Shown: positions 35,019 through 44,454, counted from the first letter of the stretch. The stretch: DNA of 64,000 nt from JBKHBT01 sp046542255 (GCA_046542255.1 JBKHBT010000002.1:1-64000), one strand, 5' to 3'. The notes: generated by a model from the sequence alone, not told the origin. Made by a program: numbers and translations.

Positions 35019-35345
35019 TTAGCTGGTTCCTATAAGGGCCATTTCGCCGTTTAATATCTGTTCAAGAGTTTTTGCAAATTTACCTCCAGATGATGCTTCG
35101 AAGTCTATTGGGAAATTCTGTAATTGTTGCAATGTAATAGCTCGTTTTTCTGGAATTGGTGTTTTTTGCGCTGGCTTTGGGTTTCTTGGTTTTCTTTTCT
35201 TCCGCTTGTGGACGGTTGCCAGTGCTGCACATCTTGATGAGCAGTATTTCGGAACATATTTTGCCCCGACCGAATACACAAATTGATTATCGCAACCATC
35301 TCTTTCACAAGTCTTTAACGCTCTTGGTAATTTTTTCCTTGGCAT
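35019..35345 (-). CDS. Small zinc-finger protein with basic linker
   Basis: A 108-residue protein of unknown function. A compact four-cysteine finger (C13, C18, C35, C39; C-x4-C-x16-C-x3-C) is followed by a Lys/Arg/Pro-rich stretch (about 46-70) and an acidic helix-rich tail. The layout suggests a nucleic-acid-binding protein. AGGAGG with good spacing supports the start. It is transcribed alone. Confidence 0.72.
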   Translation of the reverse strand: MPRKKLPRALKTCERDGCDNQFVYSVGAKYVPKYCSSRCAALATVHKRKKRKPRNPKPAQKTPIPEKRAITLQQLQNFPIDFEASSGGKFAKTLEQILNGEMALIGTS

Positions 35346-35384
35346 AATAATAACCTCCTACCTAATATAATAGCATTTATCATG

Positions 35385-35419
35385 CCAAAAAGAAAAGAAC
35401 CGCAGCAAAGCTACGGTTC
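35385..35419 (-). terminator. Terminator downstream of the envelope protein gene
   Basis: On the minus strand GAACCGTAGC, a 3-base loop and GCTGCGGTTC are followed by TTTTCTTTTT (plus-strand stem arms 35397-35406 and 35410-35419). It would end the iorA-envelope protein transcript before the zinc-finger gene. Confidence 0.75.
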
Positions 35420-35483
35420 ATAAGAATTCTTAAAATAATGTGCATAATTTTGACAAAAAACGTGTCGCAATTAAACATATCAA

Positions 35484-35540
35484 CCCAGAGCTTGGGGGAT
35501 AAAACCCAATACAATGGGGCATATTACCCAATTAAGGGTA
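35484..35540. repeat. Three phased CCC/GGG mini-hairpins
   Basis: Three short inverted repeats start at 35484, 35505 and 35527, so 21-22 bases apart: CCCAGAGCTTGGG, CCCAATACAATGGG and TACCCAATTAAGGGTA. The third covers the stop codon of the envelope protein gene. They lie upstream of the clear terminator on that strand. Confidence 0.5.
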
Positions 35541-36293
35541 AGTATAATGGATTTCAAACTCAGAAATAGAAGGCGTTGACGCCTGATAAAGCGGGCCTCT
35601 ACCTCTATTTCTATATCCGCTGAAATCTGCGTTAACCATTGTTCGGAAGATTATCTCGATATCGCCCTGTTCGAGTTCGAAGGTCCAATACGGCGAGATC
35701 ATGAAGGCTGTACCGGAGAATTTTATAATATCTCGTTCGGTATCGCCCCACCATTCTATTTTTCCCGCTGCAAGCCATTCTAATTTTAACCCTTTTAGCC
35801 AAAGAGTCTCAAATGGAACACCGAGATCCAGTGTCCAGATATGGCCATCCAGAAGAACTCCTCCTGGATAGTATTTGGCTCTGGCATATCTGTATTCCAT
35901 GCCAAGTCCCCAATTTCTATATGTCCTGAAATACGCAGCAGCGCTAATGTCGCCGATCGCTGCATATTTATCGAGAAATGGTGGAATTGTTTTGACTCGT
36001 AATGGAAATTCGAGAAAATAATCATCCCAAACCATTGTTGGCGTGATAGAAAATCCCATTTCCGCCATAGGAAACCAGACGCTTTCGGTCTTTTCGGCAC
36101 CTATTTCAAAGGTTGTAACCGGCAAATGAAAAGTGAATATACCCCTAATATAAGCGGGTACTTGCAATATAGTATCAGCAGGATTCAATGAATCCGCATT
36201 TTGCTGTTCGTTGTCTTCCTGTGCCAAAAGCCCAAAGGCAAGAAGGGCTATTAGCAGTATTGTTATTTTATTTCTCAATTGGGCCAATTGCAT
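35532..36293 (-). CDS. Exported beta-rich envelope protein, unknown function
   Basis: From the ATG at 36293 it has 253 residues with a signal peptide (hydrophobic about 10-22, ending LLAQ). The mature part is aromatic and strand-rich (RTYRNWGLGMEYRYARAKYYPGG in pieces), suggesting an outer-membrane protein. No family recognised. A longer form from a GTG at 36332 would overlap iorA by 65 bases and place the signal sequence 13 residues in, so the shorter form is preferred. Confidence 0.68.
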   Translation of the reverse strand: MQLAQLRNKITILLIALLAFGLLAQEDNEQQNADSLNPADTILQVPAYIRGIFTFHLPVTTFEIGAEKTESVWFPMAEMGFSITPTMVWDDYFLEFPLRVKTIPPFLDKYAAIGDISAAAYFRTYRNWGLGMEYRYARAKYYPGGVLLDGHIWTLDLGVPFETLWLKGLKLEWLAAGKIEWWGDTERDIIKFSGTAFMISPYWTFELEQGDIEIIFRTMVNADFSGYRNRGRGPLYQASTPSISEFEIHYTYP

Positions 36294-38025
36294 CCTTCGG
36301 GCAAACCTGTTTACAAATTTCACAGTGATCACCGGCGCAAAGGTACATATCTATCTTTGCTTTCTTGGTCTTAGAATCGCGAGATAATGCCGGGCAACCA
36401 ACCTTTAGGCAAAGTCCGCAGGCAATACACTTCTCTGAATCGACAGCCATCGGAGTAACTTTAATTTTCTTATAATCGAGAAGAATACATCTTCCTTTAT
36501 TGATAACAAGCGATGGCCCATCTTTTGTGGTTGTGGCCTTGAGAGCTTTTTCGATGTCTTTTAGGTCGAAAGCGTCTGTAACATGGATATCTTTTACGCC
36601 AACAGCCTCGGCAACCTTGACATAGTCGGTAGAGATGGAATCATCGCCCATCAAAGTCTTGCCTGTGCCAGGATGTTCCTGATGGCCGGTCATTGCAGTG
36701 ATGCTATTGTCGAGAAGGGCTGTTGTAATATTGCCTTTATTATAGGCAACATTGGCCAGGCCAGTCATACCAGAATGCATAAATGTGGAATCACCGATGA
36801 ATGCTACGGTCTTTTTACCAAATTCTTTGCCCTGGCCAAGTTCGAGGCCGAAAGCATTTGTAATCGATGCGCCCATACAGACACAAGTCTCGCCACAATT
36901 AAGAGGTGGCAATACTCCGAGAGTATAGCATCCAATGTCGGTTGTAGTGTTTAGCTTCATCTTATTTGTAATATAGAAAATTCCCCTATGCGGACAACCC
37001 GGGCAAAGAACCGGAGGCCTTGCTGGAAGATCATCGGTCTTTACATCTGCTGGGGCTGCAAGATTCAGGTCGAATGCTTCGGCGACTCTTCTCTGTGATA
37101 GTTCGCCTGCTATCGGGACTTTGTCCTTACCAATAACTTCGATACCCATTTGAAGCATTTCTTCTTCGATAAATGGCTCATTCTCTTCTATAACATAAAT
37201 CTTATCGACCATATCAGCAAACTTGCGAGTCAGTTTTTTTGGGAATGGGAAGCTCATGCCGAGTTTCAGGAAAGCGGCTTTCGGGAAAGCTTCTTTTGCA
37301 TATTGATATGAGATACCCGAAGAGATAATACCGATTTTTGTATCGCCTTCTTCAATGACATTAAAAGGTGATTCATTAGAATACTCTTCCATCTTCTTAA
37401 GTCGCTCTTCCAATTTGACATGCAATTTTCTAGCGTGGGCCGGCAAAACAACTCGCTTGGAAATATCACATGTATATGGTTTCCTCTCTACTTCATCTCT
37501 TTCGCCGAGTTCAACCAGGCCTTTGGAATGAGAAAGCCTTGTCGAAAGCCTGAGAAGCACAGGAGTATTGAATTTCTCTGAAACCTTGATTGCCTCTTTG
37601 ACAAGTTCTTTGCATTCATGAGAATCGGATGGTTCGAGAAGTGCCCATTTAGCAAATTTTGCATATCTACGATTATCCTGTTCATTTTGCGAGCTATGCA
37701 TACCAGGATCATCGGCAGAAACCAGGACAAATCCGCCATCTGTACCGGTATATGCAAATGTAAAAAGCGGATCGGCTGCTACATTAACGCCAACATGCTT
37801 CATTGCAGTCAGCGTCCTTGCGCCGCCAAAAGATGCGCCCATACCGACTTCCAGGGCGACCTTTTCATTAGTCGACCATTCTGAATAAATCTCTTTGTAC
37901 TTCGCTACATTTTCTAAAATCTCTGTTGATGGTGTTCCAGGATATGCAGTAGCAACATGGATACCGGCTTCATAAGCTCCACGAGCTATCGCTTCATTTC
38001 CTGATAAAAGCGCCCTTTTCGACAT
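36268..38025 (-). CDS. iorA: Indolepyruvate ferredoxin oxidoreductase, alpha subunit
   Basis: A 585-residue thiamine-diphosphate enzyme that oxidatively decarboxylates aryl pyruvates from amino-acid fermentation to aryl-acyl-CoA with ferredoxin as acceptor. Seen: the N-terminal AYPGTPSTEI fold, CPGCPHRG, the TPP-binding GDSTFMHSG, and a C-terminal pair of 4Fe-4S motifs (CIACGLCLKVGCP and CEICKQVCP). It implies anaerobic peptide catabolism. The beta subunit gene iorB is not adjacent. AAGGAGA precedes the ATG. Confidence 0.93.
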   Translation of the reverse strand: MSKRALLSGNEAIARGAYEAGIHVATAYPGTPSTEILENVAKYKEIYSEWSTNEKVALEVGMGASFGGARTLTAMKHVGVNVAADPLFTFAYTGTDGGFVLVSADDPGMHSSQNEQDNRRYAKFAKWALLEPSDSHECKELVKEAIKVSEKFNTPVLLRLSTRLSHSKGLVELGERDEVERKPYTCDISKRVVLPAHARKLHVKLEERLKKMEEYSNESPFNVIEEGDTKIGIISSGISYQYAKEAFPKAAFLKLGMSFPFPKKLTRKFADMVDKIYVIEENEPFIEEEMLQMGIEVIGKDKVPIAGELSQRRVAEAFDLNLAAPADVKTDDLPARPPVLCPGCPHRGIFYITNKMKLNTTTDIGCYTLGVLPPLNCGETCVCMGASITNAFGLELGQGKEFGKKTVAFIGDSTFMHSGMTGLANVAYNKGNITTALLDNSITAMTGHQEHPGTGKTLMGDDSISTDYVKVAEAVGVKDIHVTDAFDLKDIEKALKATTTKDGPSLVINKGRCILLDYKKIKVTPMAVDSEKCIACGLCLKVGCPALSRDSKTKKAKIDMYLCAGDHCEICKQVCPKDAIGPIEK

Positions 38026-38126
38026 TAGCTCTCCTTATCTCCTTATATTTTGTTATCAAAAAGATGTATGAAATTAATAATTAACCCTAACAAAAGCAAG
38101 CATTTTCAAGATACGGATAAAAAATC

Positions 38127-39395
38127 TTAGGTTTTTTGTTTCTTCTTTTTCGCTGCCGGGAAAAGTACATTATTAAGAATCAGTCTATATCCGGGAGAAT
38201 TTTTATAAAGCGCCAAATCTGGCGGTCTTTCTCCGATATAGTGTGCATAGTCCTCCGGGTCATGACCGCCGAGGAATGTAAAAGTGCCCCGGCCAAAGTT
38301 GCCATGAATATATTTTGCAGCATTAGCACCCTCATATTCGGCCAAAATTATGACATGGTCTTTAATGAAATCTTTCTTAAACGCTGTATTTTGGCCGAGA
38401 AAATCTGGCACAAGGCCTGTATGATCCTGAGTTAACATAGTTGGAACCGGGTCGTATTTGGCCGAAAAGTCAAATAGCCGAAAGTATTTATCATTATTGC
38501 CATCCGCCTTTCGAACATCGGCTCTACTCGGTTTAACATCGATATTCGAATGTTCATAGACCATAGGGTCGGTTATCAATTGAAAATTCTCGAATGCCAG
38601 GCAATTATCATAGTTTAACTTATCTTGAAATCCAGGCTCGACCGGAGTGCCGTCAAAAGGCACATCGCAGATATCTGTTTCCAAAGCTGCGAGAGCAATG
38701 TCATATGTATCGGTAGCGCTGCACATAGCAAATACAAAACCACCGCTGGACATATAATCTCGAATCTTAAGAACTACGGCCTTTTTCAAATTAGGGACAT
38801 TCTTATATCCCATCTCTCTGGCGGTTTTTTCCGAAAGGGATACCATTTTCTTATACCAAATTGCATTTCGGTATGATGCATAGAATTTTCCATATTGCCC
38901 GGTAAAGTCTTCATGATGAAGATGGAGCCAATCATATTCATCGAGTTGCCCCATAAGTACTTCCGGGTCCCAGAGTGTTTCATGTGGAATTTCGGCATAT
39001 TCGAGAGCCATACGGACGGCATCATCCCAGGGATCGCGCGTTGGCGGCACATAAACTGCAACCTTTGGCGCTTTCTCAAGCAATACAACTTCCATATTAT
39101 TCTCTTCGATTGTCGCATAAATTCTCTGTGCATCAGATTCGGATATGGTTTCGTATGTTACACCTCGAACATTACAAATATCCTTGGCACTGGAAGAGTA
39201 AGGCATCATAAAACTGCCAGAACGGTAATTCAGAAGCCATTCCACATCGAAACCTTGCTCGAGGCCCCAATATGCGATACCATAAGCCTTAAGATGGTCT
39301 GTCTGAGACAAATCCATCGGGATTAATAAACGATCGCCTAAAACAATGCCGGCGATCAAAATGAATAATAATAATATTTTTCTCTTTCTTCTCAT
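38127..39395 (-). CDS. Conserved exported protein, unknown function
   Basis: A 422-residue protein with a hydrophobic N-terminus (about 6-20) and LLIPMDLSQTDHLKAYGIAYWGLEQG immediately after (given here as one recognisable segment, LIPMDLSQTDHLKAYGIAY). I recall homologues in FCB genomes labelled asparagine synthetase B, but no ATP-pyrophosphatase or amidotransferase motif is visible, so that name looks unsafe. HLHHEDFTG (about 155-163) is a possible metal site. The start at ATG 39395 is preferred over an upstream TTG. Confidence 0.7.
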   Translation of the reverse strand: MRRKRKILLLFILIAGIVLGDRLLIPMDLSQTDHLKAYGIAYWGLEQGFDVEWLLNYRSGSFMMPYSSSAKDICNVRGVTYETISESDAQRIYATIEENNMEVVLLEKAPKVAVYVPPTRDPWDDAVRMALEYAEIPHETLWDPEVLMGQLDEYDWLHLHHEDFTGQYGKFYASYRNAIWYKKMVSLSEKTAREMGYKNVPNLKKAVVLKIRDYMSSGGFVFAMCSATDTYDIALAALETDICDVPFDGTPVEPGFQDKLNYDNCLAFENFQLITDPMVYEHSNIDVKPSRADVRKADGNNDKYFRLFDFSAKYDPVPTMLTQDHTGLVPDFLGQNTAFKKDFIKDHVIILAEYEGANAAKYIHGNFGRGTFTFLGGHDPEDYAHYIGERPPDLALYKNSPGYRLILNNVLFPAAKKKKQKT

Positions 39396-39475
39396 CGTAT
39401 TTCCAATATAATATTTTATGCTCAAAAATCAAGTCCTTTCAAAAAATGAAGATTTTTAAAAAATAATATCTTAAC

Positions 39476-39504
39476 TTGACTTAAACCTTATGATAAATTA
39501 TTTT
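39476..39504 (+). promoter_or_regulatory. Promoter of the C39-golvesin gene
   Basis: TTGACT (39476-39481), a 17-base spacer, then TATTTT (39499-39504), 33 bases upstream of the ATG, which also has AAGGAG. Confidence 0.5.
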
Positions 39505-39536
39505 ATTTAATGTTATTAAAGAAAAGGAGTAGCAAT

Positions 39537-42296
39537 ATGAATAGATTTGCCTTATTAATTATTTTGTTAATTTGTGTATTTAGTATTATCGGAAATGGTT
39601 TCGATTATCCAAAAGTTATGGATGATGGCAGGATATTTTTTACATCGTATAATGGCTGGGGAATATTCAGCTCGGATGGTAATGGTGTAGAAAGAATATC
39701 CAGTGAACATGCACGAGGCCGATACATCAATATATATGGAAATACGATAACTTATAAAAAGGCCTATTCAGCAGAAAATCAAATACCTGTAATTTTAGGC
39801 CTTAGAAGCAGGGAATTTGAATTTGATGATATCAATTGCAACTATACAGGAATTCCATATTTGACAGAAAATGCAACATTAATACCATCTGAAGGCAAGC
39901 TTTATATATTCAAAGGCTCCCAGACAAAAATCAGGGATATGAAAAGCTCTGTCCAATATATCGATGTACATCAAAACAATATCTGCTATATTGATGATAA
40001 TGGCTTTTTGATTATTATGAATATTCAAAATGGGAATGAATACATTATCAGTGAAAATGCTGGTTTTCATCCAAAATTCTCGCCAGATGGCCGTGCGATT
40101 GTTACTACTTATCAGAATGGAGCCAATATTTATAGATTAGCAGATGAATTGGAAAATGGCTTCTCTTCGAAGTATTTCATCCAAGATGCCCAAAATCCAA
40201 TCTGGTATGGAAATGGTCTTATTTATCAATTCACCAATGAATACAATTATCATGTCGATTTCTCTGAACTTTTCTACTATGATTTAAACTCACACAAAAA
40301 ATACCCCATTACCAGTACCGATGATATCCACGAGACAAGGCCTTCGCTTTCTGAAAATAGTAAATTTATTGTGTTCAGAGATATAGAGACCGGTTCGATA
40401 TACCGTGCTGAGCTTAATTCCTCGATAGATAATAATCTCAGAATCACAAATCGCACCTTAATCGCTAACGGCGATGATGCACCTGAAGGCTTCCCCGAAT
40501 TTTTTGAAAGTGTCATTATGTCGCCTATGGAAACTATGGAATCGATATCCTGCCCATACCTGCATCAAGTATATGATACTCCCGACTGGCATAATGGCCA
40601 CTGGAGCTGTGGGCCTGCATCATGCCTTATGGCTGTCCAAAAATATGATATATTACCTGATCACAATATAACCGTAAGTTCACCGTATTCACATACACAT
40701 CCTTTTGGATGGTATGTTCCCAATACCTATACTTATAATGGCTATACTTATGATATCAGCGGTCTTGCCGCAGGCGATACCTGGGTTACAGGCGCACATG
40801 GATTCATCTGCCGGGAATATGGCGGTGCCGTCTGGGCACATATGGAAACTTTCATGGAGCAACATGGACTCGATTCATGGTATCTCGGAGCCGTATGGTC
40901 AACATATACCGGCCAGATTAGCGATGGGTATCCTGTTGTGTCTTCTACGAGTGTTATGGGATATGGCCATATTCAATGCTTTATTGGATATTTTGGAGAT
41001 CATGGCATAATCACTAATGATCCCTATGGAAATGCAAATTATTCTCCATGGTGCCAGTACAATGGCGAAAATGTCCGCTATGACTGGCCCGGCTATGATA
41101 ATGGCTATCTCGAAATCTCGATTAGCCAGCTCTTTGCTGCAAATGGCCCGCTTGCAGAACCTACACCTTCCACACCAGATACACTGGTGGACGATTGGAG
41201 CTCGGGATTTCATCGAGCTGAAGCAGGCGGTGCATACTGGTATCAATGGATAGGCGGTTTCTATAATCATGTCTGGTGGACATATAGCATGGACGCTTCT
41301 GCTGATGATTACTACGGCAAATGGTATCCTGTACTTCCTAATTCTGGGGTCTATGAGGTCTATGTCCATATTCCATCTAATCATGCGAATGCACAAGCGA
41401 GATATAAAGTATTCCATAATACCGGTGAGGACGTTGTTACGGTAAATCAAACCCTTTACTATGATGACTGGGTTTCTATCGGAACATATGGATTTGGCGA
41501 TGAGGATGGCGGATATGTCTATCTTGGCGATAATACTGGAACTGCCGATAATCAAGTCGGATATGATGCTGTGAAATGGTCATATCGCGATCATCTGGTT
41601 TATTCGGATACATTGATAGACGACACAGAAGACGGCTTCGATAAAGACGGCAATATCGACTTTTTCCATCATCAATATTCAGGTTATGGTGGCCATTCAT
41701 GGTATACATATTCGACACATAGCGAAGATACTTGTTCGGCTACCTGGCGAGCTAATCTATCTCGTGGCGGGGTTTACGAGGTGTCAGTCTATATTCCAGA
41801 TGAAAATGCGGCAGCCCATTCTGCCCAGTATCATGTCCATCATGCAGATGGCGAAGATGTCGTTTGGATAAACCAGGGCGATCATTCCGATGAATGGGTC
41901 AGCCTCGGCACTTTCGATTTCAATTACGGAACCAGCGGCTATGTCTATCTTGGTGATGCTACCGGTGCTCCCGGATACAAAATCAATTTCGATGCTGTCA
42001 AGTTTACATATCTCTATGCTACAAACATCGAAGAAGATAATAGCTACAATCCTCATAAACTGACTTTGAAAGCAGGGCCAAATCCATTTAATTCTTCATG
42101 TCGTATTTCATCGAATCGGCCTGCGAATATCAAAATCTTTGATACTAATGGCTCTCTAATCGAAAGATTCATTATGAAAAGCGCCAATGAAGAAATCATA
42201 TGGCAGCCGGAGCAAAAGCAAAATTCGGCGATCTATCTGATAACTGCAGAATGGCAAAGTCAAAGCAAGAGCCGTAGAGTCGTTTTAATTAAATAG
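39537..42296 (+). CDS. Secreted C39-type peptidase with golvesin-like domains and Por sorting tail
   Basis: A 919-residue exported protein (signal about 1-20). Residues 22-330 look like a TolB/WD-type beta-propeller (repeats with SPDG and IVFRD). A C39-like cysteine peptidase domain follows: C358 in SCGPASC, H478 in GYGHIQC and N494/D495 in NDPYG. Two golvesin-type beta domains come next (about 565-690 and 705-835, each ending in a GYVYLGD and D-A-V-K pattern). The tail GPNPFNSSCRIS...VVLIK resembles a type IX secretion sorting domain. It probably digests extracellular peptide. Confidence 0.82.
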   Translation: MNRFALLIILLICVFSIIGNGFDYPKVMDDGRIFFTSYNGWGIFSSDGNGVERISSEHARGRYINIYGNTITYKKAYSAENQIPVILGLRSREFEFDDINCNYTGIPYLTENATLIPSEGKLYIFKGSQTKIRDMKSSVQYIDVHQNNICYIDDNGFLIIMNIQNGNEYIISENAGFHPKFSPDGRAIVTTYQNGANIYRLADELENGFSSKYFIQDAQNPIWYGNGLIYQFTNEYNYHVDFSELFYYDLNSHKKYPITSTDDIHETRPSLSENSKFIVFRDIETGSIYRAELNSSIDNNLRITNRTLIANGDDAPEGFPEFFESVIMSPMETMESISCPYLHQVYDTPDWHNGHWSCGPASCLMAVQKYDILPDHNITVSSPYSHTHPFGWYVPNTYTYNGYTYDISGLAAGDTWVTGAHGFICREYGGAVWAHMETFMEQHGLDSWYLGAVWSTYTGQISDGYPVVSSTSVMGYGHIQCFIGYFGDHGIITNDPYGNANYSPWCQYNGENVRYDWPGYDNGYLEISISQLFAANGPLAEPTPSTPDTLVDDWSSGFHRAEAGGAYWYQWIGGFYNHVWWTYSMDASADDYYGKWYPVLPNSGVYEVYVHIPSNHANAQARYKVFHNTGEDVVTVNQTLYYDDWVSIGTYGFGDEDGGYVYLGDNTGTADNQVGYDAVKWSYRDHLVYSDTLIDDTEDGFDKDGNIDFFHHQYSGYGGHSWYTYSTHSEDTCSATWRANLSRGGVYEVSVYIPDENAAAHSAQYHVHHADGEDVVWINQGDHSDEWVSLGTFDFNYGTSGYVYLGDATGAPGYKINFDAVKFTYLYATNIEEDNSYNPHKLTLKAGPNPFNSSCRISSNRPANIKIFDTNGSLIERFIMKSANEEIIWQPEQKQNSAIYLITAEWQSQSKSRRVVLIK

Positions 42297-42310
42297 AGCC
42301 AATCAAAGAA

Positions 42311-43336
42311 TTATTTTTTAATAGGCATCTTTCGATATCGAATAGTCAGGTTCATTGTCTCCGGAATATGTTTTCGCAGCTCTTCAATCTTTGGTTTACA
42401 GATATCGTGGAATTTGAACCATAGTTTCTCAAATACATCGATGTAAAGAATGGAATTTTCATCGACTTCGTTAATTATTTTAATCAACTCTTTCTTATAA
42501 TTATCATTAACATTTGGATAATAGCTCTTCCTTATCATCGGACGAGTCGGAAGCTTTTCAAATTCCCATTTCATAGAGACATCGCTCTGGGACTTTGTAA
42601 ATTCCAGGATAATATACCCTTTTGGCTCATCGATTTCTGCGGAAGATATCCTTTCTATCGATCCGGGATATAATACTGGTGTAGTGTATTCGCCGGAATC
42701 TAAAACCTGATACCTATGTATATGCCCGGAAAGGATGCAATCGAAATCTTTTGGCAAAGAATCCTTCTCTATGACATCTTCCCCATTTTTGAAAATATAA
42801 TCACCAGGGCCGACAGTAGCTCCCTGCACAAGTTGATGAATACAAAGCAATCTAATATCGGCATCGTATGAATCATAGCCAGTATCTTCGATGAGCTTTT
42901 CGAATTTGCCATTTATCATTGTACGATAAAATGGGAAGCCTGAAAGCGACAGGCTAAAGCCATCCTTTTCATAGAGAAAAGTATACGGCTTATGAAAAAT
43001 ATTGATATTTTCTGAAATGGCGAGAATTCCATGAGGAATCTGGCTTCTTTCATGATTTCCGGGTACAATGTACACAGGCGTTTCATATTTTGCCATCTCA
43101 TGTAAAGGATCGAAAACCATCTGAGACAATTTCATCGGGAATTTGCTTCTGTAGAAGATATCGCCACCATGAATCAGGATGTCGATATCTGGCTTTTTAG
43201 CTCTTTCCAATATTTTATAATAATTATCGAAAATATCTTTGCCTCTTCTTCGCCTTTTTACCTTTGGGTTAAAGGGCAGATCAAAACCAAGATGGGAATC
43301 TGCGAAGAAAAGAATCCTTATTTTACTATCGCTCAT
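42311..43336 (-). CDS. SbcD/Mre11-like DNA repair phosphoesterase
   Basis: A 341-residue calcineurin-fold nuclease: FFADSHLG (metal site D-x-H), HGGDIFYRS, PGNHERS, and ILSGHIHRYQV. All metal ligands appear intact, unlike the phosphoesterase-like gene at 47347. No sbcC/rad50 follows. It overlaps the Cho-like nuclease gene by 4 bases (ATGA), which suggests a joint role in DNA repair. Confidence 0.87.
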   Translation of the reverse strand: MSDSKIRILFFADSHLGFDLPFNPKVKRRRRGKDIFDNYYKILERAKKPDIDILIHGGDIFYRSKFPMKLSQMVFDPLHEMAKYETPVYIVPGNHERSQIPHGILAISENINIFHKPYTFLYEKDGFSLSLSGFPFYRTMINGKFEKLIEDTGYDSYDADIRLLCIHQLVQGATVGPGDYIFKNGEDVIEKDSLPKDFDCILSGHIHRYQVLDSGEYTTPVLYPGSIERISSAEIDEPKGYIILEFTKSQSDVSMKWEFEKLPTRPMIRKSYYPNVNDNYKKELIKIINEVDENSILYIDVFEKLWFKFHDICKPKIEELRKHIPETMNLTIRYRKMPIKK

Positions 43337-44304
43337 AAGAATATATAGTCTCTCTTTTTTTTATTTTTCATTAGCCATGTAAATACAATATTAGCCCTAT
43401 CATATTTTTCAATTTTTTTGTATCTATCGATATATTTGTATTTATCGAGCCTTTTACGAAGAATAGTATCCAGTCTTGATTTTGAAAATAATTCATTACT
43501 TATACCAAGCAGAAGCCCACGATAAAATAGATATGACAAACTTCTATTATCCTTGCATTCCACATATACACCACCATCCGAAAATTGCCTAAAAAACTCC
43601 TGACGATAGTAGTAGCCACGAAGCAGCTTGAGTGCTTCTTTGATTTCCATGGCTTTTTCAAATTGCAGCTTTTCGGAATAATCATGCATTTTCTCGGACA
43701 ATAACTCCAGAAAGGCATTATCTTCGCCTTTGAGATAATCGAGTGCTATTTGCATCTCTGCTGAATATTCTTCTACATTGGCTTTTCCAAAGCATGGGCC
43801 AAAGCAAAAGCCAAGTTGCTCTCGAATGCAACGATTTTTAGGGACTTTATCCTTACATATTCTAAGACGCAGATTATCGGTAATCATCTCATAGGCTCTC
43901 CTGGCCATATTTTGTCTTAGAAAAGGCCCGAAGAAGATTTGCGAACTTGGTTTATAGCCATTAACCAGTGCCGGAAATTCACCATCTACTAAACTGAAGT
44001 ATTTATATTTTGTGAAATCCTTTTGCTTCACATTGAATTTGGGAAGATGCTTTTTTATAAGTTCATCTTCTAATAGCAGGGCCTCAAGCTCTGTAGAAAC
44101 TCGCAGATAGTCTATGCCGTCTATTTCTGCCAGAAGTCTTTTGGTTTTATTTTTTGTTGGCTTCCTGGTGAAATAGCTTTTTACTCGTTTTCGGAGATTT
44201 TTGGATTTGCCAATATAAATTACAGTATTGTTATTGTTTTTGAATAGGTAAACTCCGTTTGTTTCCGGCAGTCGATTTAGCATATGGAGAAAATTATCAT
44301 TCAT
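43333..44304 (-). CDS. GIY-YIG nuclease, UvrC/Cho-like
   Basis: A 323-residue nuclease with a GIY-YIG domain in the first ~90 residues (GVYLFKNNNN, VIYIGKSKNLRKRVKSYF), a cysteine-containing middle region (RICKDKVPKNRC, CFGPCFG) and a UvrB-binding helical motif (LQFEKAMEIKEALKLL). It lacks the UvrC C-terminal RNase H and HhH parts, so it resembles Cho, a partial UvrC that makes the 3' incision. A full uvrC may be elsewhere. The ribosome site is weak. Confidence 0.85.
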   Translation of the reverse strand: MNDNFLHMLNRLPETNGVYLFKNNNNTVIYIGKSKNLRKRVKSYFTRKPTKNKTKRLLAEIDGIDYLRVSTELEALLLEDELIKKHLPKFNVKQKDFTKYKYFSLVDGEFPALVNGYKPSSQIFFGPFLRQNMARRAYEMITDNLRLRICKDKVPKNRCIREQLGFCFGPCFGKANVEEYSAEMQIALDYLKGEDNAFLELLSEKMHDYSEKLQFEKAMEIKEALKLLRGYYYRQEFFRQFSDGGVYVECKDNRSLSYLFYRGLLLGISNELFSKSRLDTILRKRLDKYKYIDRYKKIEKYDRANIVFTWLMKNKKKRDYIFL

Positions 44305-44426
44305 AATAATAAGATATGCAAAAATCTCAAAATTTGAATAGTTTTTTTAGGTAAACATCCGAAAATAATGATGGGTAAATATTAGATTAATAATATATCC
44401 CTATAAAAAATAAAATAGTCATTGTT

Positions 44427-44454
44427 TTGACAGGATTTTTTAGTATTTTTTATT
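44427..44454 (+). promoter_or_regulatory. Promoter of tldD
   Basis: TTGACA (44427-44432), 16-base spacer, TTTATT (44449-44454), 23 bases before the ATG. AAGGAGG follows at the right spacing. The same hexamer pair is found before holA. Confidence 0.5.

Noticed and set aside
38127..39395. Asparagine synthetase B as function
   Set aside because: No glutamine-amidotransferase N-terminal cysteine and no ATP-pyrophosphatase SGGxDS motif are visible, and the protein has an export-type N-terminus.
39470..39487. CTTAACTTGACTTAAAC before the C39 gene as a third Pho box
   Set aside because: The repeat period is 10 bases, not 11, and it overlaps a normal -35 TTGACT.
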